Source of the DNA: Pseudomonas putida
GTDB lineage: Bacteria; Pseudomonadota; Gammaproteobacteria; Pseudomonadales; Pseudomonadaceae
Assembly: GCF_028682395.1 (NCBI RefSeq)
Contig: NZ_JANHLC010000007.1
Location: 186,001-250,000, forward strand
Direction of reading: 5' to 3'
DNA: 64,000 nucleotides
Every line of letters starts with the position of its first letter. The first letter of the stretch is position 1. Both the position numbers and the translations under genes were made by a program. The notes under the pieces are model-generated. The model worked only from the letters and a program-made list of their open reading frames with translations, made no database searches and was not told the DNA's origin. Shown here in pieces: positions 37,228 through 46,016 of this stretch.

Positions 37228-38893
37228 CGAGCAACAGCAGGCCCTGGCCGGCCTGCTGGGGCTAGGCAGCCAGTCGGCGCGCAAAAGCCATTACCCGGAA
37301 CTGGCCGCGCGCCTGGAAGAGCTGGAAGCGGAACGCAACCGCTATAAATGGCTGTTCGAGCACGCCGTCTACGGGATTTTCCAGGGCGGCCTCTACGACG
37401 GCCTGCGTGCCGCCAACCCCGCGCTGGCGCGGATGCTCGGCTACAGCGATCCGGAAGATGTGCTGTTTTCCAACAATGATCTGGCCCAGAACCTGTTTGT
37501 CGGCGGGGCGGCGGAGCTGTTGCATATCCGTGAGGCGCTGGAGCGTGACGGCGCGTTGCACGGCTACGAAACGCAGTTGCGCCGCAAGGATGGCAGCAGT
37601 ATCCATGTGCTGGTCAATCTGTTGCTCAAGCCGGACGAGGAGCGCCTGGTCGAAGGTTTTGTCGCTGACATCACCGAGCGCAAGCAGGCTCAGGCCCATT
37701 TGCAGCAGATGAATGAGCAGCTTGAGCTGCGTGTCGCGGCGCGCACCGACGAATTGCTTGAGGCGCGCGATGCCGCCGAGGCTGCCAACCGTAGCAAGGA
37801 CAAATACCTGGCGGCGGCGAGTCACGATTTGCTGCAGCCGCTCAATGCCGCACGCCTGCTGATTTCGACCTTGCGCGAACGGGTGCTGCCGCCGGCGGAA
37901 AAACTGCTGGTGGAACGCACGCACCAGGCGCTGGAAGGGGCCGAGGATCTGCTGACCGATCTGCTGGATATCTCGCGCCTCGACCAGGTGGCGATCAAGC
38001 CCGACATCGAGGTCTATCGCCTGGAGGAGTTGCTGGCGCCGCTGGCTTCCGAGTTCCAGTCGGTGGCCAGCGCGGCGGGGCTCAATCTGCGCACGCGAAT
38101 TGGTCCCTGGGCGATCAGCACGGATTTGCGTTTACTGACGCGCATCCTGCGCAACTTCCTGAGCAATGCCTGCCGTTACACCGAGCAGGGCAACATCCTG
38201 CTGGGGGCACGGCGACGCGGCTCGATGTTGCGCCTGGAGGTCTGGGACACCGGACGCGGGATCGCTGCCGAGCGCATGGACTCGATTTTCCTCGAGTTCA
38301 ATCAGCTGGATGTCGGGCGGGCGGCGGACCGCAAGGGCGTGGGCCTGGGGCTGGCGATTGTCGAGCGGATCGCCAAGATCCTCGGCTACCGGGTGCTGGT
38401 CCGCTCGCGGCCGGGACGCGGCTCGGTGTTCAGTATTGACGTGCCGTTGTCGCGCAACATGCCCGAGCCGGTCGCCCTGGTCCTGCAACAGCAGCCGGGC
38501 ACCGGTAATCCATTGCCGGGACGGCGCCTGCTGGTGATCGACAATGAATTGAGCATTTTGCAGAGCATGGCGGCGTTGTTGGGGCAGTGGGGTTGCCTGG
38601 TGTTGACGGCCACCGACGAGAGCGCGGCATTGAAGGTGCTTGACGGCGTGGCGCCGGAGCTGATTCTGGCGGACTTCCACCTGGACCATGGCGTGACCGG
38701 TTGTGAGGTGGTGCGCTCATTGCGCGAGCATTTCGCCCTGGCCATCCCGGCGGTGATGATTACCGCTGATCGCAGCGACCAGTGTCGCAGGCAATTGCAG
38801 GCACTCGGTGCGCCGCTGCTGAACAAACCGGTGAAGCCTGGCAAGCTGCGTGCGGTATTGAGCCAGTTGTTTGCTCAGGAGCCCGTAGGCTGA
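37211..38893 (+). CDS. ercS: Hybrid sensor kinase ErcS
   Basis: The 560-residue cytosolic kinase has a PAS domain (about 35-160), a coiled coil, HisKA with phospho-His in AASHDLLQPLN near 206, an HATPase with KGVGLGLAIVE, and a receiver with Asp near 490 (LADFHLDHG). The ATG at 37211 overlaps the ercA stop by 17 nt and has GAGG upstream. In P. aeruginosa ErcS acts in the exaBC/eraSR alcohol-oxidation cascade. The output regulator is not in this window. Confidence 0.87.
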   Translation: MARPSDEQQQALAGLLGLGSQSARKSHYPELAARLEELEAERNRYKWLFEHAVYGIFQGGLYDGLRAANPALARMLGYSDPEDVLFSNNDLAQNLFVGGAAELLHIREALERDGALHGYETQLRRKDGSSIHVLVNLLLKPDEERLVEGFVADITERKQAQAHLQQMNEQLELRVAARTDELLEARDAAEAANRSKDKYLAAASHDLLQPLNAARLLISTLRERVLPPAEKLLVERTHQALEGAEDLLTDLLDISRLDQVAIKPDIEVYRLEELLAPLASEFQSVASAAGLNLRTRIGPWAISTDLRLLTRILRNFLSNACRYTEQGNILLGARRRGSMLRLEVWDTGRGIAAERMDSIFLEFNQLDVGRAADRKGVGLGLAIVERIAKILGYRVLVRSRPGRGSVFSIDVPLSRNMPEPVALVLQQQPGTGNPLPGRRLLVIDNELSILQSMAALLGQWGCLVLTATDESAALKVLDGVAPELILADFHLDHGVTGCEVVRSLREHFALAIPAVMITADRSDQCRRQLQALGAPLLNKPVKPGKLRAVLSQLFAQEPVG

Positions 38894-39157
38894 AGCGCTC
38901 TGGACCAAGGGTTTTATGCGCAATCGGCGCGCGAATCGAGGCGAGATACGCCGCGGCCTTCATGTTTTGTGAATGTTGTCCGACATATTCAACGTCATTT
39001 CAGTTGCTGACTCGATAACTCGGCCGTAGACTGCCGCCCCTCGTAAATTGAGTGCCGGGTGGCGCTTGGAATGAACGGCGCCTTTTTGATGACCCGAGCG
39101 GTTGATCATGAAGCTCTCTGATTCGCCTTAATGCACGTATTTTTTATAGAGAAATTA
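38894..39157. other. Gene-free leader region before the DksA-like gene
   Basis: About 260 bp. Near 39056-39096 nested inverted repeats (CGGGT with ACCCG, GGCGC with GCGCC, the latter followed by five T) could form a leader hairpin or weak terminator. I see no clear Zur-type box, although zinc control is known for the P. aeruginosa dksA2 gene. Confidence 0.4.
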
Positions 39158-39562
39158 ATGACCAAGGAAAAGTTGCTGGCCATGCCGGCGGACGATTACA
39201 TGAACGCCGAGCAACTGGCTTTTTTTACCGAGCTGTTGCAGTCCATGAAAGTCCAGACTCATGAGCGGATCGAGCAGAATCGCATCGCCATCGAGAGCCT
39301 GGACACGCCGGCCGACCCGGCCGACGCCGCTTCCGTGGAAGAAGAGCGGACCTGGCTGGTCAATGCCATCGATCGCGACCAGCGCATGCTGCCGCAACTG
39401 GAGCAGGCCCTGGGCCGTATTGGCGACGACTCCTTCGGTTGGTGCGATGACAGCGGCGAGGCCATCGGCCTCAAGCGCCTGCTGATCAGCCCGACCACCA
39501 AATACTGCATCGAGGCCCAAGAGCGCCACGAGCAGATCGACAAGCACCAGCGTCAGGCTTGA
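39158..39562 (+). CDS. Zinc-less DksA/TraR-family protein (DksA2-like)
   Basis: The 134-residue protein has the DksA coiled coil (about 15-85) and a C-terminal zinc-finger-like region. Classical DksA has four cysteines (CxxC...CxxC). Here they are C-x-x-S (GWCDDS) and C-x-x-A (YCIEA), the two-cysteine form described for P. aeruginosa DksA2, which works without zinc. It probably binds RNA polymerase with ppGpp when zinc is scarce. The ATG at 39158 gives a start aligned with DksA2; an upstream ATG at 39131 is possible. Confidence 0.82.
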   Translation: MTKEKLLAMPADDYMNAEQLAFFTELLQSMKVQTHERIEQNRIAIESLDTPADPADAASVEEERTWLVNAIDRDQRMLPQLEQALGRIGDDSFGWCDDSGEAIGLKRLLISPTTKYCIEAQERHEQIDKHQRQA

Positions 39563-39603
39563 TCGATACCTAGGTTTGTCGGGCGCCGATGAACCTATGG
39601 CCA

Positions 39604-39624
39604 GCCTGCCCGTCAGGGGCAGGC
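39604..39624. terminator. Convergent hairpin between DksA-like and GST genes
   Basis: A perfect 8-bp stem GCCTGCCC/GGGCAGGC with a five-base loop lies between two convergent genes. It lacks a strong T run, so Rho-independent function is only likely, not certain. Confidence 0.5.
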
Positions 39625-39631
39625 GTTCTCC

Positions 39632-40243
39632 TCAGTTCGTGGGCGTGTCGATAAACACCGGCAGGCTTTCGGCGTAGCGGCTGTAGGTTTCAAGCTGCGG
39701 ATAGCGGGAAACTGCCAGTTGCTCCCCCAATACCAGTTTGCTGAAGTCCCAGGCCACCGCAACGGTGATGCCTGCCTGGTCGAGCGTGCCGTCGGTGGCC
39801 AGCGGGCGGCGGGCCAGTTCCTGTTCCAGTGCACCGTAGGCCGCTTCCAATTGTCCCCTGACGCGCTCCAGCCATGGGCCGTGCTGTTTATCGGCGGGAC
39901 GTAGTTTTTGCTCGTAAACGATCTGTACGGATTTTTCGCTGGCGGCGAGGGCGAGGCCGATCAGCTTGAGTGCCTGCACTTTATCGGCCAGGCTCGCGGG
40001 CATCAGCGAACGCTTGGGGCCGGCCAGGGCCGCGAGGTATTCGAGGATCAGGCCGGAATCCATCAGCACCTCGCCGTTGTCGCAGACCAGGGTCGGGGCC
40101 TTGACCACCGGGTTGATCGCCTGGAAGCGCTCGAAGCCGCCAAAGACCGAAATGGCCTGGTGTTCAAAGGGAATATCCAGACATTTGAGGCTGATGGCGA
40201 CGCGGCGAACGTAGGGCGAGTCGAGCATTCCGATCAGTTGCAT
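39632..40243 (-). CDS. Glutathione S-transferase family protein
   Basis: The 203-residue protein has an N-terminal thioredoxin-like domain (about 1-78, with SPYVRRVAISL and the substrate-binding VKAPTLV cis-Pro segment) and a C-terminal helical domain. The start has AAGGA upstream. It probably conjugates or reduces electrophiles using glutathione; the class is not certain. It is convergent with the DksA-like gene. Confidence 0.85.
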   Translation of the reverse strand: MQLIGMLDSPYVRRVAISLKCLDIPFEHQAISVFGGFERFQAINPVVKAPTLVCDNGEVLMDSGLILEYLAALAGPKRSLMPASLADKVQALKLIGLALAASEKSVQIVYEQKLRPADKQHGPWLERVRGQLEAAYGALEQELARRPLATDGTLDQAGITVAVAWDFSKLVLGEQLAVSRYPQLETYSRYAESLPVFIDTPTN

Positions 40244-40376
40244 GGCGCGGTTCCTTCAAGGCGAGTGGGCTCGCAGGTGGGCGGGGTGTCGCGGTAACGT
40301 GTCTCAGCTTTACCCGTACCGATGATGCCTTGCAAGTGGGTCGCAGGCCTGGGCGGTTTTCTTTCAAGGAGTGCCT

Positions 40377-40871
40377 ATGTTGTTTGTGGTCATGCTGGGG
40401 GGAAAGCATCCCCGGGCAAAAATTGAAGTGCATGATGTGCTGTTCGTCGTCGGCGAGACCCTGGCCGACACCTATGGCCAATTGCGCGAAGGCTGGTTCG
40501 GCAGCCCGCAGGGCGTACATGTCGACTCGTGGATGGCGGTCGACGGCGTCGACGGCTGGAAGGTCGAGTTGAGCGCCCTGGCGCCGGCAGCGGGTGCGCC
40601 GCGACTGTATTTCATCAATCTGGGCGGGTATGAGGCGAGCGCCTTTGGCGAAGCTCATCACTATTGCCTGGTGGTTGCCCGGGACAAGCGTGAGGCGAAG
40701 GCCAAAGGCAAGGCGCGGCTGCCCCGGGCCTGGACCCAGGCCCACACCGACGGGGTAGTGGATGTCGACGACTGCCTGCCGATCGATCGGGTCGATGGGC
40801 GTTACATCCACCTGGTGGAAGGGCCCCATGACGGGATCGTTCTGGGCAGCGATTATCGAGTGCTGTCTTGA
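40377..40871 (+). CDS. DUF1543-type protein
   Basis: This 164-residue protein has an opening (MLFVVMLGGKHPRAKIEVHD) and two VDG repeats that fit the DUF1543 family, of unknown function. AAGGAG precedes the ATG at optimal spacing. It is monocistronic, divergent from GST. No membrane or catalytic motifs are visible. Confidence 0.75.
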   Translation: MLFVVMLGGKHPRAKIEVHDVLFVVGETLADTYGQLREGWFGSPQGVHVDSWMAVDGVDGWKVELSALAPAAGAPRLYFINLGGYEASAFGEAHHYCLVVARDKREAKAKGKARLPRAWTQAHTDGVVDVDDCLPIDRVDGRYIHLVEGPHDGIVLGSDYRVLS

Positions 40872-40889
40872 TCCGGGAGGTGGCGGGGC

Positions 40890-41327
40890 CTAGGCCATGG
40901 GCGGGAGCCGGCGTTTTACCGGGGTTTTCTTGACGATGGCGGTATTGGTCTCGGCATAGAGGTTGAGGCGGTCGAGCAGGCTGTCCAGTTGCTCCATCGA
41001 GCGCACATGCAGGCGCGCGATAAAACAGTCTTCCCCGGTGACCTTGTCGCACTCGGTGAATTCGGGAATGGTCTGGATCTCGCGCTCCACCTCCTGCAAG
41101 CGTCCCGGCAGCGGACGCACCCGGACAATCGCCTGCAGTTGATAGCCAAACGCCTTGGGATCGACCTCCACCGTATAGCCCTTGAGCACGCCGCGTTCTT
41201 CCAGGCGGCGCAGGCGCTCGGCAACGCTGGGCGAGGACAGGCCGCTCAACTGGGCCAGGGCCTTGAGCGAGCGGCGGGAGTCCTGCATCAGGGCGCCGAT
41301 CAGTACGCGGTCAATGTCGTCGGTCAT
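40890..41327 (-). CDS. Lrp/AsnC-family transcriptional regulator
   Basis: This 145-residue regulator has an N-terminal helix-turn-helix (ALAQLSGLSSPSVAERLRRLEE) and a C-terminal RAM ligand domain. It is divergent from the EamA permease gene with ~130 bp between. Such pairs commonly control amino-acid export, so the permease is the likely target. Confidence 0.9.
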   Translation of the reverse strand: MTDDIDRVLIGALMQDSRRSLKALAQLSGLSSPSVAERLRRLEERGVLKGYTVEVDPKAFGYQLQAIVRVRPLPGRLQEVEREIQTIPEFTECDKVTGEDCFIARLHVRSMEQLDSLLDRLNLYAETNTAIVKKTPVKRRLPPMA

Positions 41328-41459
41328 GCTGGTCTCTTAAGTGTATTTGACGATTAGCCTTGATAAAAAAGGCCAGGATGGTTTTTTGCCTTGGCTATCG
41401 ACTGGAGAGCCGGGGTTGCGGTTCGGCATACTCTAGCCTCGCTTGAGGAGGGCTGGAAG

Positions 41460-42353
41460 ATGAACGATTCACTGCGCCGTGGTTCCCTGGAAATGATCGC
41501 CGCCATGCTGATTTCCGGGACCATTGGCTGGTTTGTACTGGTGTCCGGGCAAGCGGTGCTGGAAGTGGTGTTCTGGCGCTGTGCGTTCGGCGCGCTGACG
41601 TTGCTGGCGATCTGCGCGGCCCTGGGTTTCCTGCGGCGCGGCAGCCTGACCCTGCGGCGCTTTGCCCTGGCGGTGCTCAGCGGGCTGGCGATTGTCGGCA
41701 ACTGGCTGTTGCTGTTCGCCTCCTATTCGAAAGCCTCGATTGCCATCGCCACGGCGGTCTATAACGTCCAGCCGTTTATGCTGGTCTTTCTGGCGGCCTT
41801 GTTGCTCGGAGAAAAGCTCACCGCCCAGAAGCTCGGTTGGTTGGGCTTATCGTTTCTCGGCATGCTGGCGATTGTCAGCGCCCATGGCGGGGAAGGCGGG
41901 GCGGGCAGCGACTACCTACTGGGTATCGGCCTGGCACTGGGGGCGGCCTTGCTCTATGCCATCGCCGCGCTGATTATCAAAGGCCTGGCCGGGACGCCGC
42001 CGCACCTGATTGCGCTGATCCAGGTCACGACGGGGGCCTTGTTGCTGGCGCCCTGGGTGAGTTTCACGGCACTGCCCGATCAGGCGTCCGCCTGGTCCAG
42101 CCTGCTGACGCTGGGGGTGGTGCACACCGGGGTCATGTATGTGCTGCTCTATGGCGCCATCCAGAAATTGCCGAGTGCCCTGACAGGCGCCTTGTCCTTT
42201 ATCTATCCTATTGCGGCGATCTTCGTCGATTGGCTGGCCTTTGGCCATCGCCTCGGGCTGGCCCAGTGGCTGGGCGTGCTCGCCATATTGCTGGCTGCCG
42301 CGGGCATGCAGCAGGGTTGGAACTTGGGGTTACGCCGCCTGGCACCCCGTTAG
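41460..42353 (+). CDS. EamA-family (DMT) permease
   Basis: The 297-residue protein has ten membrane helices in two EamA repeats. The start at MNDSLRRGS is preceded by GAGGAGG. Such permeases export amino acids or related metabolites. The divergent Lrp/AsnC gene is the probable regulator. The Rsm-type RNA promoter lies right after it. Confidence 0.88.
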   Translation: MNDSLRRGSLEMIAAMLISGTIGWFVLVSGQAVLEVVFWRCAFGALTLLAICAALGFLRRGSLTLRRFALAVLSGLAIVGNWLLLFASYSKASIAIATAVYNVQPFMLVFLAALLLGEKLTAQKLGWLGLSFLGMLAIVSAHGGEGGAGSDYLLGIGLALGAALLYAIAALIIKGLAGTPPHLIALIQVTTGALLLAPWVSFTALPDQASAWSSLLTLGVVHTGVMYVLLYGAIQKLPSALTGALSFIYPIAAIFVDWLAFGHRLGLAQWLGVLAILLAAAGMQQGWNLGLRRLAPR

Positions 42354-42376
42354 CGTGGCAAGGGGCGCTCCGCAGT

Positions 42377-42394
42377 AATGGCGAAATGCTTACA
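42377..42394. promoter_or_regulatory. Candidate GacA-type upstream site
   Basis: CTTACA at 42389-42394 matches the right half of the GacA box (TGTAAG-N6-CTTACA) known upstream of Rsm RNA genes. The left half is poor. Its centre is about 60 bp before the predicted RNA start, the distance expected for rsmX/rsmY. Confidence 0.4.
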
Positions 42395-42445
42395 GCGTCT
42401 GCCGGCGAACACCTCTGTTTCATTTTGATACAGGCTCGTAATCTA

Positions 42446-42561
42446 AACCCATCACTCAAGCGCAGGATGCCTTGAGGATCAGGGACGATCGACCATTGCC
42501 AGGATGGCTATCGACAGGATGTTGAAATGGTCTGAAAAAAACCCGCTTAGGCGGGTTTTTT
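42446..42561 (+). ncRNA. Rsm-type (RsmX/Y/Z family) regulatory small RNA
   Basis: About 115 nt ending in a classic terminator (AAAAAACCCGC-TTAG-GCGGGTTTTTT). The body carries five GGA motifs near 42465, 42476, 42483, 42502 and 42517. Three are presented in small hairpins: GC-AGGAT-GC, GCC-AGGAT-GGC and ACA-GGA-TGT. This is the hallmark of RNAs that sequester RsmA/RsmE (CsrA). The start is inferred from a TAATCT -10 near 42440. Length matches RsmX/RsmY (about 115-120 nt). Which of the three it is cannot be fixed without comparison. Confidence 0.8.
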
Positions 42562-42706
42562 GCCGTCTGCGCTTTGCTTTTCAGTACGCCCCGGACGGTG
42601 ATTGTTACCTGATCGGTAAAAGACCTTTTGCGAATCTGGAATTGTCCGGGCTCCAGAGCGTGCCCTAAGCTCGGCAGCCTCTGATGCTGCCCCTGTAGGA
42701 AAAATC

Positions 42707-43681
42707 ATGTCCGAGCACTTCCCGATCACGCGTCTGCGCCGTCAGCGGCGCAATGACACGCTTCGCAGCCTGTTCCAGGAAACCGAGTTCAGCCTCAATG
42801 ACCTGGTGCTGCCAATCTTTGTCGAGGAAGAGATCAGCGATTTTGTGCCGATCACCAGCATGCCCGGCGTGATGCGTATTCCCGAGTCGAAGCTGGCCGG
42901 CGAGATCGAACGTTATGCCCGGGCGGGCATCAAGGCGGTGATGACGTTCGGCGTTTCCCACCATCTGGATGACACCGGCAGCGACACCTGGAACGACCAG
43001 GGCCTGGTGGCGCGCATGGCACGGATCTGCAAGGACGCGGTGCCGGAAATGGTGGTGATGTCCGATACCTGTTTCTGCGAGTACACCGCCCACGGCCATT
43101 GCGGCGTGATGCACGGCGACGCGGTCGACAATGATGCGACCCTGGCCAACCTGGGGCGCCAGGCGGTGGTGGCCGCGCGTGCCGGTGCCGATTTTATCTC
43201 GCCGTCGGCGGCCATGGATGGGCAGGTCCAGGCGATTCGCCGGGCGTTGGACGAAGCCGGTTTTGCCGACACCTCGATCATGGCCTATTCGACCAAGTTT
43301 GCCTCGGCGCTCTACGGGCCGTTTCGCGAAGCTGGCGGCAGTGCCCTCAAGGGCGACCGCAAGAGCTACCAGATGAACCCGATGAATCGCCGCGAAGCGG
43401 TGCGCGAGTCCCTGCTCGACGCCGCCGAAGGCGCTGATGTGCTGATGGTCAAGCCGGCCGGCGCCTATCTGGACATCATTCGTGATATCCGCGAAGCCTC
43501 GCGCCTGCCGCTGGCGGCGTACCAGGTCAGTGGCGAATACGCGATGATCAAGTTCGCCGCCCAGGCCGGCGCCATTGATGAGGCACGGGTGGTGCGTGAG
43601 AGCCTGGGTTCGATCAAGCGCGCCGGCGCGGACCTGATCTTCAGCTACTTCGCCATGGACCTGGCCCGCGACGGCATCTAA
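42707..43681 (+). CDS. hemB: Delta-aminolevulinic acid dehydratase (porphobilinogen synthase)
   Basis: The 324-residue protein matches HemB along its full length. Active-site lysines are in MAYSTKFAS (near 195) and MVKPAGAYLD (near 247). The cysteine-containing SDTCFCEYTAHGHCG segment is the metal-site loop. The enzyme condenses two 5-aminolevulinate molecules in haem synthesis. The start has AGGAAAA upstream. The neighbouring small RNA is transcribed in the same direction but ends in its own terminator 145 bp before. Confidence 0.96.
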   Translation: MSEHFPITRLRRQRRNDTLRSLFQETEFSLNDLVLPIFVEEEISDFVPITSMPGVMRIPESKLAGEIERYARAGIKAVMTFGVSHHLDDTGSDTWNDQGLVARMARICKDAVPEMVVMSDTCFCEYTAHGHCGVMHGDAVDNDATLANLGRQAVVAARAGADFISPSAAMDGQVQAIRRALDEAGFADTSIMAYSTKFASALYGPFREAGGSALKGDRKSYQMNPMNRREAVRESLLDAAEGADVLMVKPAGAYLDIIRDIREASRLPLAAYQVSGEYAMIKFAAQAGAIDEARVVRESLGSIKRAGADLIFSYFAMDLARDGI

Positions 43682-43688
43682 GCCGGCG

Positions 43689-43708
43689 CTCGCTCCTGCC
43701 GGAGCGAG
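43689..43708. repeat. REP-like hairpin after hemB
   Basis: The stem CTCGCTCC/GGAGCGAG with a TGCC loop lies 8 bp after the hemB stop. It is the same intergenic repeat type as at 33882 and may stabilise the hemB 3' end. Confidence 0.5.
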
Positions 43709-43910
43709 TCGGTTTGCGATCTTTTCGCTGCGACCCGCTCCCTGCACACCTCCAGAGCCCTGCCATGCCTGCAGAGCTGATCGACGACAAGAATACCCCT
43801 GCTTATTTCATGGACACTGTCGACCACTACAACTAAGGGACCATAGTGAATGGCCCAGTAGTGGCGTTTAATGTGAACCAAATAATGATAAGCCGCAGAG
43901 GGTGACCAAC

Positions 43911-45545
43911 ATGGCGAGAGACGGATCTATTTACGGCGCTATGCCGCCATCTACCCTGATCGTCCCGCCGCCTCGCGCGCTGTCGCACTGGTTGACGCCC
44001 CTGTTGCAGAGTGCTGCCTTGTTGACGCTGTTCTGGGGGATGGCCCAGGAAGTTGTGCCCCTGACCGTGGGCCTGGTGCTGGCGTTGCTGCTGGTCTGGC
44101 TGCCGAGGCTGCGTCGTCGCCCCAAGGTTGAGCCGACCCAGGCGCCAGCAGCGATCGCCATGGGCGATCTGACGCGTGATCTTTCCTATACCACCAGCCA
44201 TAACGCCTTGTCGGCCGCTGGTGTGGCGTTTTCCGTCAAGCAGTTGGCCGGCAAGTTGCAATCGCAACTCGATGCCGCCGCGCAGATTGTCAGCAGCGCC
44301 GAGGTGATGATCGAGACCGAGCAAGCCACCTCCCAACTCAGCCGCCAGGCCCTGGGTGCCGCCAGCGAAGCCCATCGCAGCAGTGCCGAAGGCCGCACGG
44401 TGCTCGCCGAGTCGATCAACCGCATGCACCAGCTCAGCCAGCGGGCCAACGACAGCCGGGAGCTGATCGAGGCCCTCAGCCAGCGCAGCGAGGAAATCCA
44501 GCGTGTGACCCTGGTGATCCAGTCGATTGCCAGCCAGACCAACCTGCTGGCCCTGAATGCGGCCATTGAAGCGGCTCGCGCCGGCGAGCACGGCCGCGGT
44601 TTTGCCGTGGTGGCCGACGAGGTTCGTGGGCTAGCCGGGCGGACGGCCCAGGCGACTGATGAGGTGGGGGTCATGGTTGCCGATATCCAGCAGCGCACGG
44701 CTCAGGTGGTGGAGCAGATCCGCCAGTTGTCGAGCGATCTGGGGATCGGCGTGCAGCAGGTCGAGCACACAGGCCAGCACCTGGAAAATATCGCGCGCCT
44801 GGCTGCGGGCGTCGAGCAGCAGGTCAGTGAAATCGCCCAGGGCGCGGAGACCAACCGCGTGCAATTGGGCAGCCTGTTCGGGGCGGTGGAGCAGATGCGC
44901 AGCGATCTGGCGGTCAGTGACCAGCAGACCCGGCGTCTGGCCGAGGCGGCCGTGCAGATGGAGGGGCAGGCCGAAACCATCAGCGAACGCTTGGCCGAAG
45001 TGGGTCTGGACGACTATCACCAGCGTGTCTATGACCTGGCCCGTGAAGGGGCGAGCCAGATCGCCGCGCAGTTCGAGCGTGATATCGAACAAAGCCGTAT
45101 CGGCCTCGATGACTTGTTCGACCGGCATTACCAGGCGATCCCCAATACCTCGCCGGCCAAGTTTCAGACCCGTTTTGACCGTTACACCGACCAGGTGCTG
45201 CCGGCGATCCAGGAACCTTTGCTCAGCCGCCATGAAGGCCTGGTCTTTGCCATTGCCTGCACCCCGCAAGGCTATGTACCGACGCACAACAAAGTGTTTT
45301 CCCAACCGCTGACTGGCGATGCCCAGGTCGATACCGTGAACAACCGCACCAAGCGCAAGTTCGATGACCGCACCGGCATTCGTTGCGGCAGTCACGAACA
45401 GGCAGTGCTGCTGCAGACCTACACCCGTGATACCGGGGAGTTGATGCACGACCTGTCCGTACCGATCATGGTGCAGGGGCGGCATTGGGGTGGCTTGCGC
45501 CTGGGTTATAGACCCGAAGAGGCGCCGAAGGGGTCGCGGCGCTAG
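43911..45545 (+). CDS. Methyl-accepting chemotaxis protein with C-terminal cytosolic sensory domain
   Basis: The 544-residue protein has two membrane helices at about 25-65 and almost no periplasmic loop. The MCP signalling domain (hairpin tip with QTNLLALNAAIEAARAGEHG near 205-225) comes next. After about residue 365 comes an extra domain with VFAIACTPQGYVPTHN and PIMVQGRHWGGLRLGY, resembling a Cache-type ligand domain. The usual order is thus reversed: sensor after signalling domain, in the cytosol. The ATG at 43911 fits AGAGGGTG upstream; a GTG at 43902 is possible. The ligand is unknown. Confidence 0.85.
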   Translation: MARDGSIYGAMPPSTLIVPPPRALSHWLTPLLQSAALLTLFWGMAQEVVPLTVGLVLALLLVWLPRLRRRPKVEPTQAPAAIAMGDLTRDLSYTTSHNALSAAGVAFSVKQLAGKLQSQLDAAAQIVSSAEVMIETEQATSQLSRQALGAASEAHRSSAEGRTVLAESINRMHQLSQRANDSRELIEALSQRSEEIQRVTLVIQSIASQTNLLALNAAIEAARAGEHGRGFAVVADEVRGLAGRTAQATDEVGVMVADIQQRTAQVVEQIRQLSSDLGIGVQQVEHTGQHLENIARLAAGVEQQVSEIAQGAETNRVQLGSLFGAVEQMRSDLAVSDQQTRRLAEAAVQMEGQAETISERLAEVGLDDYHQRVYDLAREGASQIAAQFERDIEQSRIGLDDLFDRHYQAIPNTSPAKFQTRFDRYTDQVLPAIQEPLLSRHEGLVFAIACTPQGYVPTHNKVFSQPLTGDAQVDTVNNRTKRKFDDRTGIRCGSHEQAVLLQTYTRDTGELMHDLSVPIMVQGRHWGGLRLGYRPEEAPKGSRR

Positions 45546-45601
45546 CATTGGGCGATCGGTTCGCGCCGATTGTTGCAGCAGGTGTAAGACAGCGCCTTGG
45601 C

Positions 45602-45622
45602 AAGCGGGGTGTTTCCCCGCTT
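45602..45622 (+). terminator. Hairpin after the chemoreceptor gene
   Basis: A perfect 8-bp stem AAGCGGGG/CCCCGCTT with a five-base TGTTT loop. No T run follows, so it may only protect the 3' end. Confidence 0.45.
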
Positions 45623-45695
45623 CATGGCGTTCTATCCTGTTACATCACGCGTTGTCGCTTGGGCTATTGCGGCCCGATCAGCCGGGGTGAGTGCT

Positions 45696-45935
45696 TTAGG
45701 CGTTCAGCGCGCCGCCATCGACGGCGGCCTTCAGGGCCAGTGCAGCGTCCCGGGCGGCGCGAGCCGCGGTGTCGGAGGTCTTGAACCAGCGGTCCTTTTC
45801 GACCTGGTGATAGGTAATGGCGTTTCTGGCCGTTTTACTGCGCATCACAATCACCGCCTGGAATTCGCCATCGATCTCCCTGGCTTCTCCGTGGATGAAA
45901 AATTCGCCGATATCAAATTCCGTCACGTCTTGCAT
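45696..45935 (-). CDS. Small conserved hypothetical protein
   Basis: The protein is 79 residues if begun at MQDVTEFDIGEFF. The frame is open further upstream, but that part is Pro/Arg-rich and unlikely. The C-terminus is an Ala-rich helix. I recognise no family. The G+C-rich codon pattern fits the core genome. The ribosome site is weak. Confidence 0.55.
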   Translation of the reverse strand: MQDVTEFDIGEFFIHGEAREIDGEFQAVIVMRSKTARNAITYHQVEKDRWFKTSDTAARAARDAALALKAAVDGGALNA

Positions 45936-46016
45936 TCCCTGAAGGTAAGGCTGGGCTGGAGGCCTTGCCCTTGGGCGGCCTCCCTGTTGTGGCGCCAGTA
46001 TGGCAGTAGTTGGCAA

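Noticed and set aside
39061..39087. Rho-independent terminator before the DksA-like gene
   Set aside because: The stem is only five base pairs with a 12-nt loop, and no upstream transcript clearly needs it; kept only as a possible leader structure.
43765..43836. 23-codon frame (MPAELIDDKNTPAYFMD...) between hemB and the chemoreceptor
   Set aside because: No clear ribosome site and too short to judge; possibly a gene remnant.
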